Shown piece after piece: positions 18,434 to 26,167 of a DNA stretch of 64,000 bases. The DNA lies in the IMG/VR virus record IMGVR_UViG_3300009068_000001, positions 35,806 through 99,805 of that record; one strand, 5' to 3'. The position numbers and the translations under genes are program-made. The notes beneath the pieces are model-generated. The model did no database searches and was not told the origin of the DNA. It worked only from the letters and a program-made list of their open reading frames with translations. Each line of letters starts with the position of its first letter. Position 1 is the first letter of the stretch. The DNA comes from a virus.

Positions 18434-18556
18434 TCACCGCCTTATTCTAGCCGTAGCTCTTTCTAGCCAATTTATACGTTCTCTCATGCTGAGATTACGT
18501 ACCTCGTGTAGGGTCCACCCCGGATAGTTCTGGACTATTAAGTCCTGCATATCCAT
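18434..18556 (-). CDS. Tail chaperone frameshift extension (could also be a separate 40-aa protein)
   Basis: This frame is open from before the end of the upstream gene and encodes FANEVDYELLMDMQDLIVQN, then YPGWTLHEVRNLSMRERINW and a basic end. The dense helical sequence is coding-like and fills the gap before the tape measure start. It can be reached by a +1 slip on TTT C near 18585 (see the upstream gene), or by initiation at the ATG at 18556, which has no good ribosome binding site. Tail assembly chaperones immediately upstream of tape measure genes are classically made in two forms by frameshifting. Confidence 0.62.
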   Translation of the reverse strand: MDMQDLIVQNYPGWTLHEVRNLSMRERINWLERATARIRR

Positions 18557-18578
18557 AAGTAGTTCGTAATCAACCTCG

Positions 18579-19400
18579 TTAGCGAAACAACTCCGCTAAA
18601 GTTAGCGGAAGCGGTACCTCCGCGCCGCAAGACTGACAAGGGACTTTAATTTCACTGAGTTGTGGGCCTGGGTTGCGGTTTGTAATCTCCTGAAGAATTT
18701 CTCTACGGTCTTTTAATCCTAGTTTGCGAACGTCGTCCATTCCCAAAACTGGCATACCGTTGATAGATTCAATACAGTTTTTCAAAAGAATTGTATCCAA
18801 TTCTGCTGAAGTTTTGTTGGTAGCAGTTACAATAGCTTTTTGAGTACTGCCTGTAGGCAGAGTAACTACTACTTCTCCAACCTTACACTTAACTGTAAAA
18901 GTATGTTCCCCATCAAGTTTCTTGAGTGGTACATCCTTAGACAGATCTATTTCAAAAGTCTGTTCAAAGCTACAACTAGGGCATTCTCCAGGTCCTAATT
19001 TAATATCAGAACCAAAGGTAGCCTTTCTAATTGCCAGTAATAATAGCTCACGGTCACCTGCATAGAGAGCATCTAGCGTCTCTTTGTCAGCTGGTTGATC
19101 ACCAATCTTTACTGTTGCTCTTTCAAGAATTGTTAAAAGAGCTTTACCTGGATCGGTAATCTTAGAGATAATCTCTTCGTCTAATCCAGTTAATTCTCTA
19201 ATTTCAGCGGTAGAAATAAAACCTTTAATTGGATCTAAAAATCCACCTAATAGTTCTACATCTGTATCAGGCGGTGGCGTAGTATTTACCTTGGGAGTAT
19301 TACTAGCCACCACCGGATCAGAAGGTTTCATAGCTTTATTAGCTAATTCATTTGCTAAAGCTGGGTTGATTGCTGCATTTATAGCGGTATCTGTAGTCAT
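18579..19400 (-). CDS. Tail assembly chaperone / gp26-like baseplate hub assembly protein
   Basis: 273 residues from the ATG at 19400, preceded by AAAGG; a GTG three codons upstream is possible. Residues ~75-190 (LDEEIISKITDPGKALLTIL, LYAGDRELLLLAIRKATFG, ECPSCSFEQTFEIDL) resemble the T4 gp26-type baseplate family. Two CxxC pairs (CPSC, CQSC) suggest a bound zinc. The end reads TTG TTT CGC TAA C: a +1 slip of Phe-tRNA from TTT to TTC would skip the stop and continue into the frame at 18434-18556. Position between tube and tape measure genes is that of tail chaperones. Confidence 0.72.
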   Translation of the reverse strand: MTTDTAINAAINPALANELANKAMKPSDPVVASNTPKVNTTPPPDTDVELLGGFLDPIKGFISTAEIRELTGLDEEIISKITDPGKALLTILERATVKIGDQPADKETLDALYAGDRELLLLAIRKATFGSDIKLGPGECPSCSFEQTFEIDLSKDVPLKKLDGEHTFTVKCKVGEVVVTLPTGSTQKAIVTATNKTSAELDTILLKNCIESINGMPVLGMDDVRKLGLKDRREILQEITNRNPGPQLSEIKVPCQSCGAEVPLPLTLAELFR

Positions 19401-19420
19401 ATTATTCACCTTTAATTAGT

Positions 19421-20053
19421 TTATTTACCAGCAGTTAATGAAATTTCCGCAGCAGTATTAGCTAGTGTGTAATCTGTTGCGTATGCTACATCAAATCCTT
19501 CGTGTACTAAAGACATTTCTTCTACCATAAGGGTATTAGCTCCTGCATCTAGATTGCTATAGGATAGTGATGAGATCCAAGCGTTGTAAACCTTAAAGCG
19601 AAGTGAGGTATGTTGAGAACTAGCAACAGTTGCTTGAACCTGTGGAGTACCTCCACCTGTACTTGCTTGAGGATTTGGATGGCTAAGAACTTGAATATCA
19701 ATGTCGCAACGAAATCCCGCACCTACACCTTGACTAATTGAAGGTGTAATTACTGAGAAAAGGCGCTTCATCCATAGGGCATTTGAGTTCTGTCCTAGCA
19801 TTACTCCCTTAGAAAGAGTAATTGGGGTGAATGCTGATTGACCAGGGATCTGGTGAACGTTAGTATTGTATCCACCTTCACGATAGGCAATAGGCTCCGT
19901 TGTTACGCTCAACCCTGATAGGGAAACAAATCCCAGTGTTGCTGGCTTTGCGGCATCGGTCCATTCAGCTGTTGGTTTAAATGTAACTAAGAATCTAAAA
20001 TTACGGACTGGATCCGTCATCAAAGTACTTAGTGGATTTGTATAGGCTGCCAT
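19421..20053 (-). CDS. Tail tube protein
   Basis: 210 residues. Features of the T4 gp19-type tube family: DPVRNFRFLVTF near the N-terminus, FVSLSGLSVTTEPIAYREGG, and KGVMLGQNSNALWMKRLF. Such proteins stack as hexameric rings inside the sheath. The gene follows the sheath gene with 14 bases between and has its own ribosome binding site (GGAGATA). Confidence 0.92.
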   Translation of the reverse strand: MAAYTNPLSTLMTDPVRNFRFLVTFKPTAEWTDAAKPATLGFVSLSGLSVTTEPIAYREGGYNTNVHQIPGQSAFTPITLSKGVMLGQNSNALWMKRLFSVITPSISQGVGAGFRCDIDIQVLSHPNPQASTGGGTPQVQATVASSQHTSLRFKVYNAWISSLSYSNLDAGANTLMVEEMSLVHEGFDVAYATDYTLANTAAEISLTAGK

Positions 20054-20067
20054 TTTTTATATCTCCT

Positions 20068-21852
20068 TTACGCTGTAGCGTTTCCGGTTAGTTGTCCAAT
20101 TTTAATGACAACGAACTCTGCTGGGTATTCAAGAGCAACGCCTATTTCAATGTTAACTCTACCGGCTTGAATTTCGGTAAAGGGATTGTTAGTATCATTG
20201 CATCGCACATAGAATGCTTGACTTGGGTTTGTTCCACGTAAACCACCAGCTGTCCAATAAGCAAGTAGGAAGCTGTTTAGTGTAGTGTTAATTTGAGACC
20301 AAAGATTTGCATCATTATTCTCAAAAAGAGCAAACGATGTTAGATCATTCATAGACTTCTCAATGTAAATCAAAGAGCGTCGAAGATTGATATAACGATT
20401 ATTAGGTGTATTATCAATAGTACGACCGCCCATGATAACAATGCCTGCACCAGGAACCTGACGAATAGCATTAATAGGGTCTACGCTTGTATTGATAGTG
20501 TCTAGCTCAGCGTTAGTAAATAGGTGCTCAGTAGCTAAGGCAAGAGCCATAACATTTTGAAGACCTGCTGGAGTCTTAGATGGGCCACGGCTTGCATCTG
20601 TAGCAAGGTACTGACCAACAACACCAGCGCCTGGAGCTTGTAGGCGAGTTACGCCAACGCTCTTAGTTGCATCTGGGATGCTATACCATGGGTAGTAAGC
20701 TGCAGCAATGTTTCCTGCGGTACTTCCAGCAAAGATAGCTGTTGTAGCTGTAACTTGATCTTGTGCTGCAGAAACTGATAGTCCAGAAGGAGTATCAATA
20801 ACAGCAAAGCAATCTGTACGACCAGCAGCATAGATTACAGCATCGCCGTGAATCTGTGCAGTTAGTGTACCAGATGCAGCATATGGAGCATCAGGTGCGT
20901 AAATAACCAATGGGTTAATTACAGAATCAAATGTAGTCCAAGCTGTTGAGTAATCTGTACGACCAGGGGTTCCACCGTCAGCACCACCTGCAAGTGATGT
21001 AGGAGAAACAAGTACTCCAGGAGACTTAGTAGCATCAAAACCTGCTGTAAGAACTGTAATAACAGAGCTAGGATTAGAGTTAATAATTGAACGCACAAAG
21101 TTTCTGTCTGTAGAAGACATGCTTAGATCAGAATAAGATTCTACCAAGCTAGTTACAGAAGTTCCACTAGTTGTGGTTGTCTGGTAGACCTCTAGACCAA
21201 AACGGCTAGCAGATCCTGCAGCTACAATCTTAACTGCGTAGTTGCTAGACCAAGATCCTGGGCTAACTGCGTTGACAGTAAATACTGGTGCAGAAGCTAC
21301 AGTAGTTACTACAGTAGCTGTAGCAGATGCGCCGGTTACGGCAGTACCTGTAGCAGCGCTTGTAACAGTAAACTGTGAGCCTGAACGAGTTGCAATAACT
21401 ACGTTAGTTAAGTTAAATGCTGTTGTTGAAAGACCAGTAATAGATACGGTTTGTCCAGCAGCAAAAGTATTTGTAGCTGTGTAAGTAATTGTGCCAGAGG
21501 CTGCAGAAGCTGCAGTTACGGTAGCAGTAGCGGTGGTTGTAGTTCCTGTACCATCGTTAATTACTAGAGCACCTACAGCAGAACCTGTTGCAATAACACG
21601 CTTTACATATAGGTCACGGCCGCCATTAGCAAAAAAGTTATAGGCAGCCCAAGTGGTTGGGTATGAGTCGTTTAATCCACCAAAAGCTTTAACAAAATCT
21701 GTCCAAGTACTTACTAGTACAGGGGCAGTTGTGTTGCCTTTAGGAAGAGCTCCAGCAAATGCGCCAACAGCGTTTGCAGTATTTGCAGGCTGTACAGCTT
21801 GTTGCAGAGCTACTTCTTGGATATAGACTCCGGGACGGGCAAAGTTTGCCAT
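20068..21852 (-). CDS. Contractile tail sheath protein with inserted beta domain
   Basis: 594 residues. The N-terminus (RPGVYIQEVALQQAV, VGAFAGALPKGNTTAPVLV, WTDFVKAFGG) and C-terminus (NRYINLRRSLIYIEKSMNDL, INTTLNSFLLAYWTAGGLRG, GVALEYPAEFVVIKIGQLTG) are characteristic of sheath proteins. Residues ~104-187 contain an E1_FCCH-like beta insertion (GTITYTATNTF, GQTVSITGLSTTAFNLTNVV) shared with the neck protein at 39958. The insertion would be expected on the outer surface of the sheath. This gene makes the phage a myovirus. Confidence 0.95.
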   Translation of the reverse strand: MANFARPGVYIQEVALQQAVQPANTANAVGAFAGALPKGNTTAPVLVSTWTDFVKAFGGLNDSYPTTWAAYNFFANGGRDLYVKRVIATGSAVGALVINDGTGTTTTATATVTAASAASGTITYTATNTFAAGQTVSITGLSTTAFNLTNVVIATRSGSQFTVTSAATGTAVTGASATATVVTTVASAPVFTVNAVSPGSWSSNYAVKIVAAGSASRFGLEVYQTTTTSGTSVTSLVESYSDLSMSSTDRNFVRSIINSNPSSVITVLTAGFDATKSPGVLVSPTSLAGGADGGTPGRTDYSTAWTTFDSVINPLVIYAPDAPYAASGTLTAQIHGDAVIYAAGRTDCFAVIDTPSGLSVSAAQDQVTATTAIFAGSTAGNIAAAYYPWYSIPDATKSVGVTRLQAPGAGVVGQYLATDASRGPSKTPAGLQNVMALALATEHLFTNAELDTINTSVDPINAIRQVPGAGIVIMGGRTIDNTPNNRYINLRRSLIYIEKSMNDLTSFALFENNDANLWSQINTTLNSFLLAYWTAGGLRGTNPSQAFYVRCNDTNNPFTEIQAGRVNIEIGVALEYPAEFVVIKIGQLTGNATA

Positions 21853-21901
21853 TCGGGGTTACTCCTTCGGTTAGGTTGTTGTCTTAGGTAGGCCGGATTA
21901 T

Positions 21902-22513
21902 TTACGGTGTTGTGGTAAAAGGTACATTTTGAGAGAGGATTGATGGATTTACATCCGTTACCTGATACACAGCGGTGAATTGATCAACGAATAGTTCAGA
22001 GCTTATACGGATGTTATAGACATTGCTAAAGAGGCGTTTGCCACCTTCAGTAGTATCTCTTTTTGAGAACCCCAACATATCCAAACGACGGTTAGTACCG
22101 TCTTGAGGAATGGGTAGTTGCCCAAATCTAAATGGTAGTCTACCAGGTGCAAACAACTTTGCCATAATCTGACGATCATGGCGAGGCTGACGGGACCAGG
22201 TTGAGACTTGGTAGATTAAATCTACAGGGATAGGAAAGTTAACTTGCTGATTAATAGAGCCGTCTTCATTAAGATTAGGTGTGGTGCCTTCTGGTGTATA
22301 GGTTAAATCAACCCAACCTCTATGAGCACGCTCTGTATCTTCACGAACGCCTACTAAGTCTAGGGTAATATAGGGGTAGCTCTGTTGACGGATATCTTTA
22401 TCTGGTTGTCCATAATAGACAGCAACAGGGCGGGCAGAATTACCACCATCTGAAACGGTGATACCTTGAAGTAGCGTCTTTAGCGCTTCGTCTTCATTAA
22501 TAATAAATGGCAT
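21902..22513 (-). CDS. Probable tail terminator/completion protein
   Basis: 203 residues, alpha/beta with PYITLDLVGVREDTERAHRG and DLIYQVSTWSRQPRHDRQIM. It sits directly before the sheath gene and after a gp10-like small protein, the usual site of tail terminator or tail completion genes. No family signature is certain; the call is mostly from position and size. Confidence 0.55.
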   Translation of the reverse strand: MPFIINEDEALKTLLQGITVSDGGNSARPVAVYYGQPDKDIRQQSYPYITLDLVGVREDTERAHRGWVDLTYTPEGTTPNLNEDGSINQQVNFPIPVDLIYQVSTWSRQPRHDRQIMAKLFAPGRLPFRFGQLPIPQDGTNRRLDMLGFSKRDTTEGGKRLFSNVYNIRISSELFVDQFTAVYQVTDVNPSILSQNVPFTTTP

Positions 22514-22782
22514 TATCTAGCCCCCAATACAAATGTTCGTAGAGCTGGGGCAGGAGGAGCATCTTGAGTGCCGTACTCTAATGTGAGTACAGATTCTTCA
22601 AGGCTCTTTGGGTATGAGATGGAGTGAGACTTACCATCATGAGAAACCATAAGGTTATTTGCAACTTCTTCTGGCCAGCCATATGAAGAGGCATGGCTAC
22701 GAAGGTTCTTTGTATATTCTTTTACTGCTTGCTTCTCTGCAGCAATGATTATGGAGTTTAAGGTTTTTTTGAAACTAGCCAC
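22513..22782 (-). CDS. HK97 gp10-like head-tail joining protein (tentative)
   Basis: 89 residues from a GTG at 22782 that overlaps the upstream gene by 8 bases. The C-terminal LEYGTQDAPPAPALRTFV recalls the ending of HK97-gp10-like proteins (E-x-G-T ... P-x-P-x-L-R). The N-terminus is a basic helix. Overlaps the tail-completion gene by one base. Tentative neck or tail-completion role. Confidence 0.5.
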   Translation of the reverse strand: MASFKKTLNSIIIAAEKQAVKEYTKNLRSHASSYGWPEEVANNLMVSHDGKSHSISYPKSLEESVLTLEYGTQDAPPAPALRTFVLGAR

Positions 22783-22936
22783 GGTTACGGAGCCAATTCG
22801 TTAGCAAATACCCTGCAGCAAAACCAAGAACGATTTTCTTACCACCGTTTTGATTAAGGCTGGCTAAGCCACGAACAAACTCCTGTTTATCGGCATCAGT
22901 CTCTTCACGAGCAAGCCGATTAGCTAAATTAATCAT
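22775..22936 (-). CDS. 53-aa hypothetical protein with one hydrophobic segment
   Basis: Reads MINLANRLAREETDADKQEF, then a Gly/Lys turn and GYLLTNWLRNRG. An excellent ribosome binding site GGAGGAATT precedes the ATG, and the end overlaps the next gene by 8 bases. Residues 35-48 are hydrophobic (IVLGFAAGYLLTNW), so a peripheral or single-pass membrane protein is possible. Function unknown. Confidence 0.6.
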   Translation of the reverse strand: MINLANRLAREETDADKQEFVRGLASLNQNGGKKIVLGFAAGYLLTNWLRNRG

Positions 22937-23007
22937 AATTCCTCCATAGGAAGATGCAGGGTGTTACAAGCAGGGTTCCGGATTACTCCGGCGTCATTAG
23001 TAATCAT
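22933..23007 (-). CDS. Possible 24-aa peptide, translationally coupled
   Basis: A 24-codon frame (MITNDAGVIRNPACNTLHLP plus MEEL) follows the terminator at 23013-23032 and ends in ATGA shared with the next start. Its last codons contain the GGAGG that serves the next gene. It could be a leader peptide controlling that gene or a chance frame; its ribosome binding site is weak. Confidence 0.3.
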   Translation of the reverse strand: MITNDAGVIRNPACNTLHLPMEEL

Positions 23008-23012
23008 AAACG

Positions 23013-23032
23013 AAAAAACCCCCTTGCGGGGG
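23013..23032 (-). terminator. Rho-independent terminator
   Basis: On the minus strand: CCCCC GCAA GGGGG followed by six T. It ends the micro-protein operon 23040-23729 and separates it from the tail genes. Confidence 0.85.
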
Positions 23033-23039
23033 CTAATCG

Positions 23040-23204
23040 TTACTTCTTTTTCTTTGCCTTACATGCCTTGCACTTGCCACAAGTACAGGCTTTGCCTTTA
23101 ACCTTCTTGGCTAGCTTGGCATCGTTCTTTTCGTCCTGCTTTTCAAACTTTTTCTTTTGAGCCGGGGTCATGCCCTTTTCAAACTTCTTGTCATCATGAG
23201 CCAT
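23040..23204 (-). CDS. 54-aa Lys-rich protein with CxCxxCxxC motif
   Basis: Starts MAHDDKKFEKGMTPAQKKKF and ends with KACTCGKCKACKAKKKK. The four close cysteines suggest metal binding; nearly 40% of residues are Lys. Last gene of a chain of four very small basic genes joined by TAATG overlaps, directly before a terminator. Function unknown. Confidence 0.6.
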   Translation of the reverse strand: MAHDDKKFEKGMTPAQKKKFEKQDEKNDAKLAKKVKGKACTCGKCKACKAKKKK

Positions 23205-23347
23205 TACATGCCCTTCTTTCTTACTGCGCTAGTCTTCTTAGCCTTACCCTTTGAGTCAGACTTTTTAGCAAACTTCTTATTAGCAGCCGCTAGGGTCTTC
23301 ATGCCGTGCTTGTCTTTAGGCTTCATGCAGCCACAGGTAGCACACAT
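23204..23347 (-). CDS. 47-aa basic protein with N-terminal cysteines
   Basis: Starts MCATCGCMKPKDKHGMKTLA and continues as a Lys/Ala-rich helix. CATCGC resembles the N-terminus of the next gene upstream (MCKSCGCGC), so the two are probably related. Linked by TAATG on both sides. Function unknown. Confidence 0.58.
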   Translation of the reverse strand: MCATCGCMKPKDKHGMKTLAAANKKFAKKSDSKGKAKKTSAVRKKGM

Positions 23348-23523
23348 TACTTTTTCTTCTTTGCACGAAGGGCAGCGAAGTCAGAGCTTTCTAGCTTGCC
23401 ATCTTTGTCCATATCAAGCTTCTTCTGCTTTGGAGACATTTTTTTTGTAGTCTTCTTAGCGCCCTTCTTGCAGGCACCCTTACATCCCGGCTTTGAACAG
23501 CCGCATCCACATGACTTACACAT
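23347..23523 (-). CDS. 58-aa Cys/Lys-rich protein with an EF-hand-like loop
   Basis: N-terminal MCKSCGCGCSKPGCKGACKK holds six cysteines. Residues ~38-49 read DMDKDGKLESSD, which fits the calcium loop D-x-D-x-D-G-x-L-x-x-x-D, followed by FAALRAKKKKK. The loop suggests Ca binding, the cysteines a second metal site. Both functions are inferred from motifs. TAATG links to its neighbours. Confidence 0.58.
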   Translation of the reverse strand: MCKSCGCGCSKPGCKGACKKGAKKTTKKMSPKQKKLDMDKDGKLESSDFAALRAKKKK

Positions 23524-23729
23524 TATTTCTTACCTTTCGTATGGGGGTTCTTCTTATGCCATTCTTTAGTTGCCTTGACGCCTTCTTTAATCGTCTTAGC
23601 TCCGGCCTTTTTTGTTAGGTTAATCTTATCCCACTTAGGGTCATTTTTTCCCGCATGGTCAACGATAACATCACCTTGTTTGTTCTTCTTAACTACGTGG
23701 ACTTTGCCACTAACCTTTAACTTTGCCAT
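23523..23729 (-). CDS. 68-aa basic protein, function unknown
   Basis: Starts at the ATG at 23729 after AGGGGTAAA; a longer in-frame start inside the upstream gene is unlikely. Sequence MAKLKVSGKVHVVKKNKQGD then a Lys-rich helix ending HTKGKK. First gene of the four-gene basic micro-operon. High positive charge suggests nucleic-acid contact, unproven. Confidence 0.58.
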   Translation of the reverse strand: MAKLKVSGKVHVVKKNKQGDVIVDHAGKNDPKWDKINLTKKAGAKTIKEGVKATKEWHKKNPHTKGKK

Positions 23730-23736
23730 TTTACCC

Positions 23737-24318
23737 CTATAGTGAAGTCTGATCAAAGGCAGAATACCCAGCATAGTGCTGGAACTGCGAATCATTGACA
23801 AGCTCTTCGGCGTTGACTTGCTCACAGGATACCTGTAACAAGGTGTATTTGTCTTTGATTATACCTCTAGGAGATACCTGTGTAGGTGAAAAGACTTCAT
23901 TTCTAAAGACAATTCGATCACGTAGGTAAGCATCTGGGTTGATCTCTACAGTTGAAAGCTCACGACGATTAGCCGCATTTCCACCATAGAAATTTAAATG
24001 GTTCTCAATAACGTCAACGTTAATGGTTACAGTTAAGATATCGGTGTTATAAAAACCGCGGTCGTTCTGTACTGTAGCACCCTGCTCTAGGTGAGCATTA
24101 ACTACGGGAATAGTAAATGGGCTGAGCCACTTACGACCTCCACCAATAACTGAAGATCCTACATCATAGATAGGATCTACTGCAGTATTAACTGGATCAA
24201 AGATCCACCAGTCTACAAATGTACCTACGGTTTGAACAAGCTCAACGTTAGTTCCCGATGCGCTGGAACCACGTTCGTAGGAGATATTAAATCTGCCCTC
24301 ACGTTGATCCCCACGCAT
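23737..24318 (-). CDS. Structural/connector protein, function unknown
   Basis: 193 residues. Beta-rich with GTFVDWWIFDPVN, GRKWLSPFTIPVVNAHLEQG and DILTVTINVDVIENHLN. No signature recognised. Placed between fibre genes and the neck/tail-completion genes, so a virion connector or neck protein is the best guess. Confidence 0.55.
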   Translation of the reverse strand: MRGDQREGRFNISYERGSSASGTNVELVQTVGTFVDWWIFDPVNTAVDPIYDVGSSVIGGGRKWLSPFTIPVVNAHLEQGATVQNDRGFYNTDILTVTINVDVIENHLNFYGGNAANRRELSTVEINPDAYLRDRIVFRNEVFSPTQVSPRGIIKDKYTLLQVSCEQVNAEELVNDSQFQHYAGYSAFDQTSL

Positions 24319-24320
24319 AA

Positions 24321-24548
24321 TTAAGCTCCTACAATTGGAGGAGTAAAAGACTTAGTTGTTTTGTTGTATGTCCAACCCGGGTAGATATCACTATTAGTGT
24401 CATTCTTGATATCTGTAATATCTACAATAGTAGGTTCACTTAAAAGAATTGCGGCTAGACGATCATGAGTATGTAAAATATCCACTACCTGCCCATCAAT
24501 AATAAAAGCAATTTTATTAAATGGAATTTCGGATGCGTTTCCGGTCAT
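24321..24548 (-). CDS. Small fibre-associated protein
   Basis: 75 residues; the ending DIYPGWTYNKTTKSFTPPI is the YPGW...F.PP pattern common in small proteins next to phage tail fibres. The start overlaps the upstream stop (ATGA). Chaperone or cap role is inferred from that association. Confidence 0.55.
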   Translation of the reverse strand: MTGNASEIPFNKIAFIIDGQVVDILHTHDRLAAILLSEPTIVDITDIKNDTNSDIYPGWTYNKTTKSFTPPIVGA

Positions 24549-24790
24549 TCTGTCTCCTTAAATGATACTTGCATTACGCCCCACTTACCAAGTGGACACG
24601 AGGCATTAGGAAGCTTTGTCTTTAGATTCATCATACATCCGCACTCTTTGCACTGGTTAGTTAATTTAATTAACTGAGGGCATTCAAGGCAAATATTAAA
24701 TCTTTGTTCTGCTATCTCTGTTTCTACTCGACCTAGGTTCTTATTGAATAAGTCCCACGGGCGTGCAGGTCTTTCAAATGGATCAGCCAT
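24545..24790 (-). CDS. Small cysteine-rich zinc-binding protein
   Basis: 81 residues with CLECPQL, QCKECGCMM and ASCPLGKWG: six cysteines in a CxxC/CxxCxC/C layout. Similar small proteins with a closing CPLGKW are widespread in aquatic myoviruses next to fibre genes; role unknown. Confidence 0.6.
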   Translation of the reverse strand: MADPFERPARPWDLFNKNLGRVETEIAEQRFNICLECPQLIKLTNQCKECGCMMNLKTKLPNASCPLGKWGVMQVSFKETE

Positions 24791-24799
24791 ATTGTAGTC

Positions 24800-26167
24800 C
24801 TAACCAGATATTTTAAAATTGTCTACTGTAGATCCCTGGCCAAATGGGCTAGAGGTCTTAATAATACCATAATTGTTTGCTTTTGCAGGCGAGGTTGCAG
24901 TATGTGTACCAGAGGTTAATAGTCCCGTAAAGTCAGAATTTGAGTAGGCCTGATAACTTAGTACATTTCCTTGAGTATTTAAACGAAGAGCCCCAACTGA
25001 GCCACTTACGCTTATATCTCCAGTAAGGTTTGTGATAGTTCCACCCACTGAACGAATTAGTTTTATATAATAGTTATTGGTAATTGACCCGCAAGTTTGG
25101 CAACCACCGCCGTATTGATCACAATTAGGGTAAGTTCCACCACCGTAGCAAGTAGACCCGGTATAGTAATATGCAACTCCGCAGTCAGGATTTGCACAAC
25201 TATAGCAAGTAGTTGTTCCGGCTGTTGTAACTGTACAAACACCTGTTGATTGGTTAGCTGTACCGCCGCTTGGGCAACTATAGTAACCAGTACCAAACGA
25301 TGTAACGTAGCAACGACCGCCACTTTCAGTACCACTACTACAAGTACAAGTAGTAACTCCACCTGTAGGTATATAGCAGCTGTAGTTACCTGGGTGACCA
25401 CTTTCTCCCTCAGGACATTCGTAACAGTATGATCCAGTGCCACCTGAGTAACAATCAGATGTGCTATAACAATTATAGTTGGTTGGGTCATTAACTTGAG
25501 TTTGACTACATCTACGACCATAAATAACAGCAGAGCCTATATATTTCCAACCACTTACACTTGTTGTACAGTTAGCAGCACCAACATCAGTTACAGTTGT
25601 TCCACCTGGAACATAAGTTCCTTGATAGGTACTAGTACCTCCGCCAGAAGTAGTAGAGCCGCAATAATAACAACTAGTGCAGGTATTATAAACTGGTACT
25701 GGATAAGTATCGCAGTGGCCATTACAGTAACAGTTACATGAATAGGTAGTATTTACTTGGGTTTGAAAAGAAACTAAAGCATACCAGTTATTAGCATCGA
25801 CTACCCAAGCAGCAACACCGGTACCATTACTAACACCGGCTCCTACAGTAACATCGCTAACACCGTAAGCTACGGTAGCAATAGCGTTTGAACTTGCGGC
25901 AGTATCTGATTGAGCAGCAGATCCATTGGCGTACCAAGTACCTGTAACGTTAGTCCAGGTCTCTCCGCTATCTGCTGTACCTAAAACACCTGAAACTGAG
26001 CGGTTAAAAGAGTCTGTAATTGGACCAAGAAACCAACGTACCCAAGTAGTAGCGTCTGTTTTTAACCAAGCGCTCTTAGCAAGGCCCCAAGAATTGGAGC
26101 TTGTTTTTACTTGAACGTCAGTTACGCTACCCCAGTTGCTGGCATCTAATTTTATTTTGGCAGGCAT
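24800..26167 (-). CDS. Jelly-roll virion protein interrupted by a cysteine-rich domain
   Basis: 455 residues. Residues ~50-137 (DSFNRSVSGVLGTADSGETW, NGTGVAAWVVDANNWYALV) and 366-455 (YYIKLIRSVGG to TVDNFKISG) together read as one concanavalin/LamG-like jelly roll. Between them, residues 144-359 hold about 26 cysteines with Gly, Tyr, Thr and Ser (CNCYCNGHCD, CTSCYYC, CPEGESG). The insertion sits between two neighbouring strands, as a loop insertion would. Gene lies in the fibre locus; a receptor-binding or decoration role is inferred. Confidence 0.6.
   Translation of the reverse strand: MPAKIKLDASNWGSVTDVQVKTSSNSWGLAKSAWLKTDATTWVRWFLGPITDSFNRSVSGVLGTADSGETWTNVTGTWYANGSAAQSDTAASSNAIATVAYGVSDVTVGAGVSNGTGVAAWVVDANNWYALVSFQTQVNTTYSCNCYCNGHCDTYPVPVYNTCTSCYYCGSTTSGGGTSTYQGTYVPGGTTVTDVGAANCTTSVSGWKYIGSAVIYGRRCSQTQVNDPTNYNCYSTSDCYSGGTGSYCYECPEGESGHPGNYSCYIPTGGVTTCTCSSGTESGGRCYVTSFGTGYYSCPSGGTANQSTGVCTVTTAGTTTCYSCANPDCGVAYYYTGSTCYGGGTYPNCDQYGGGCQTCGSITNNYYIKLIRSVGGTITNLTGDISVSGSVGALRLNTQGNVLSYQAYSNSDFTGLLTSGTHTATSPAKANNYGIIKTSSPFGQGSTVDNFKISG

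Noticed and set aside
22945-23000. tRNA-like GGTTCCGGATTACTCC
   Set aside because: No acceptor or anticodon stem can be formed around it.
25063-25741. Open frames overlapping the cysteine-rich gene
   Set aside because: Low-complexity mirror translations of the Cys/Gly/Thr repeats.
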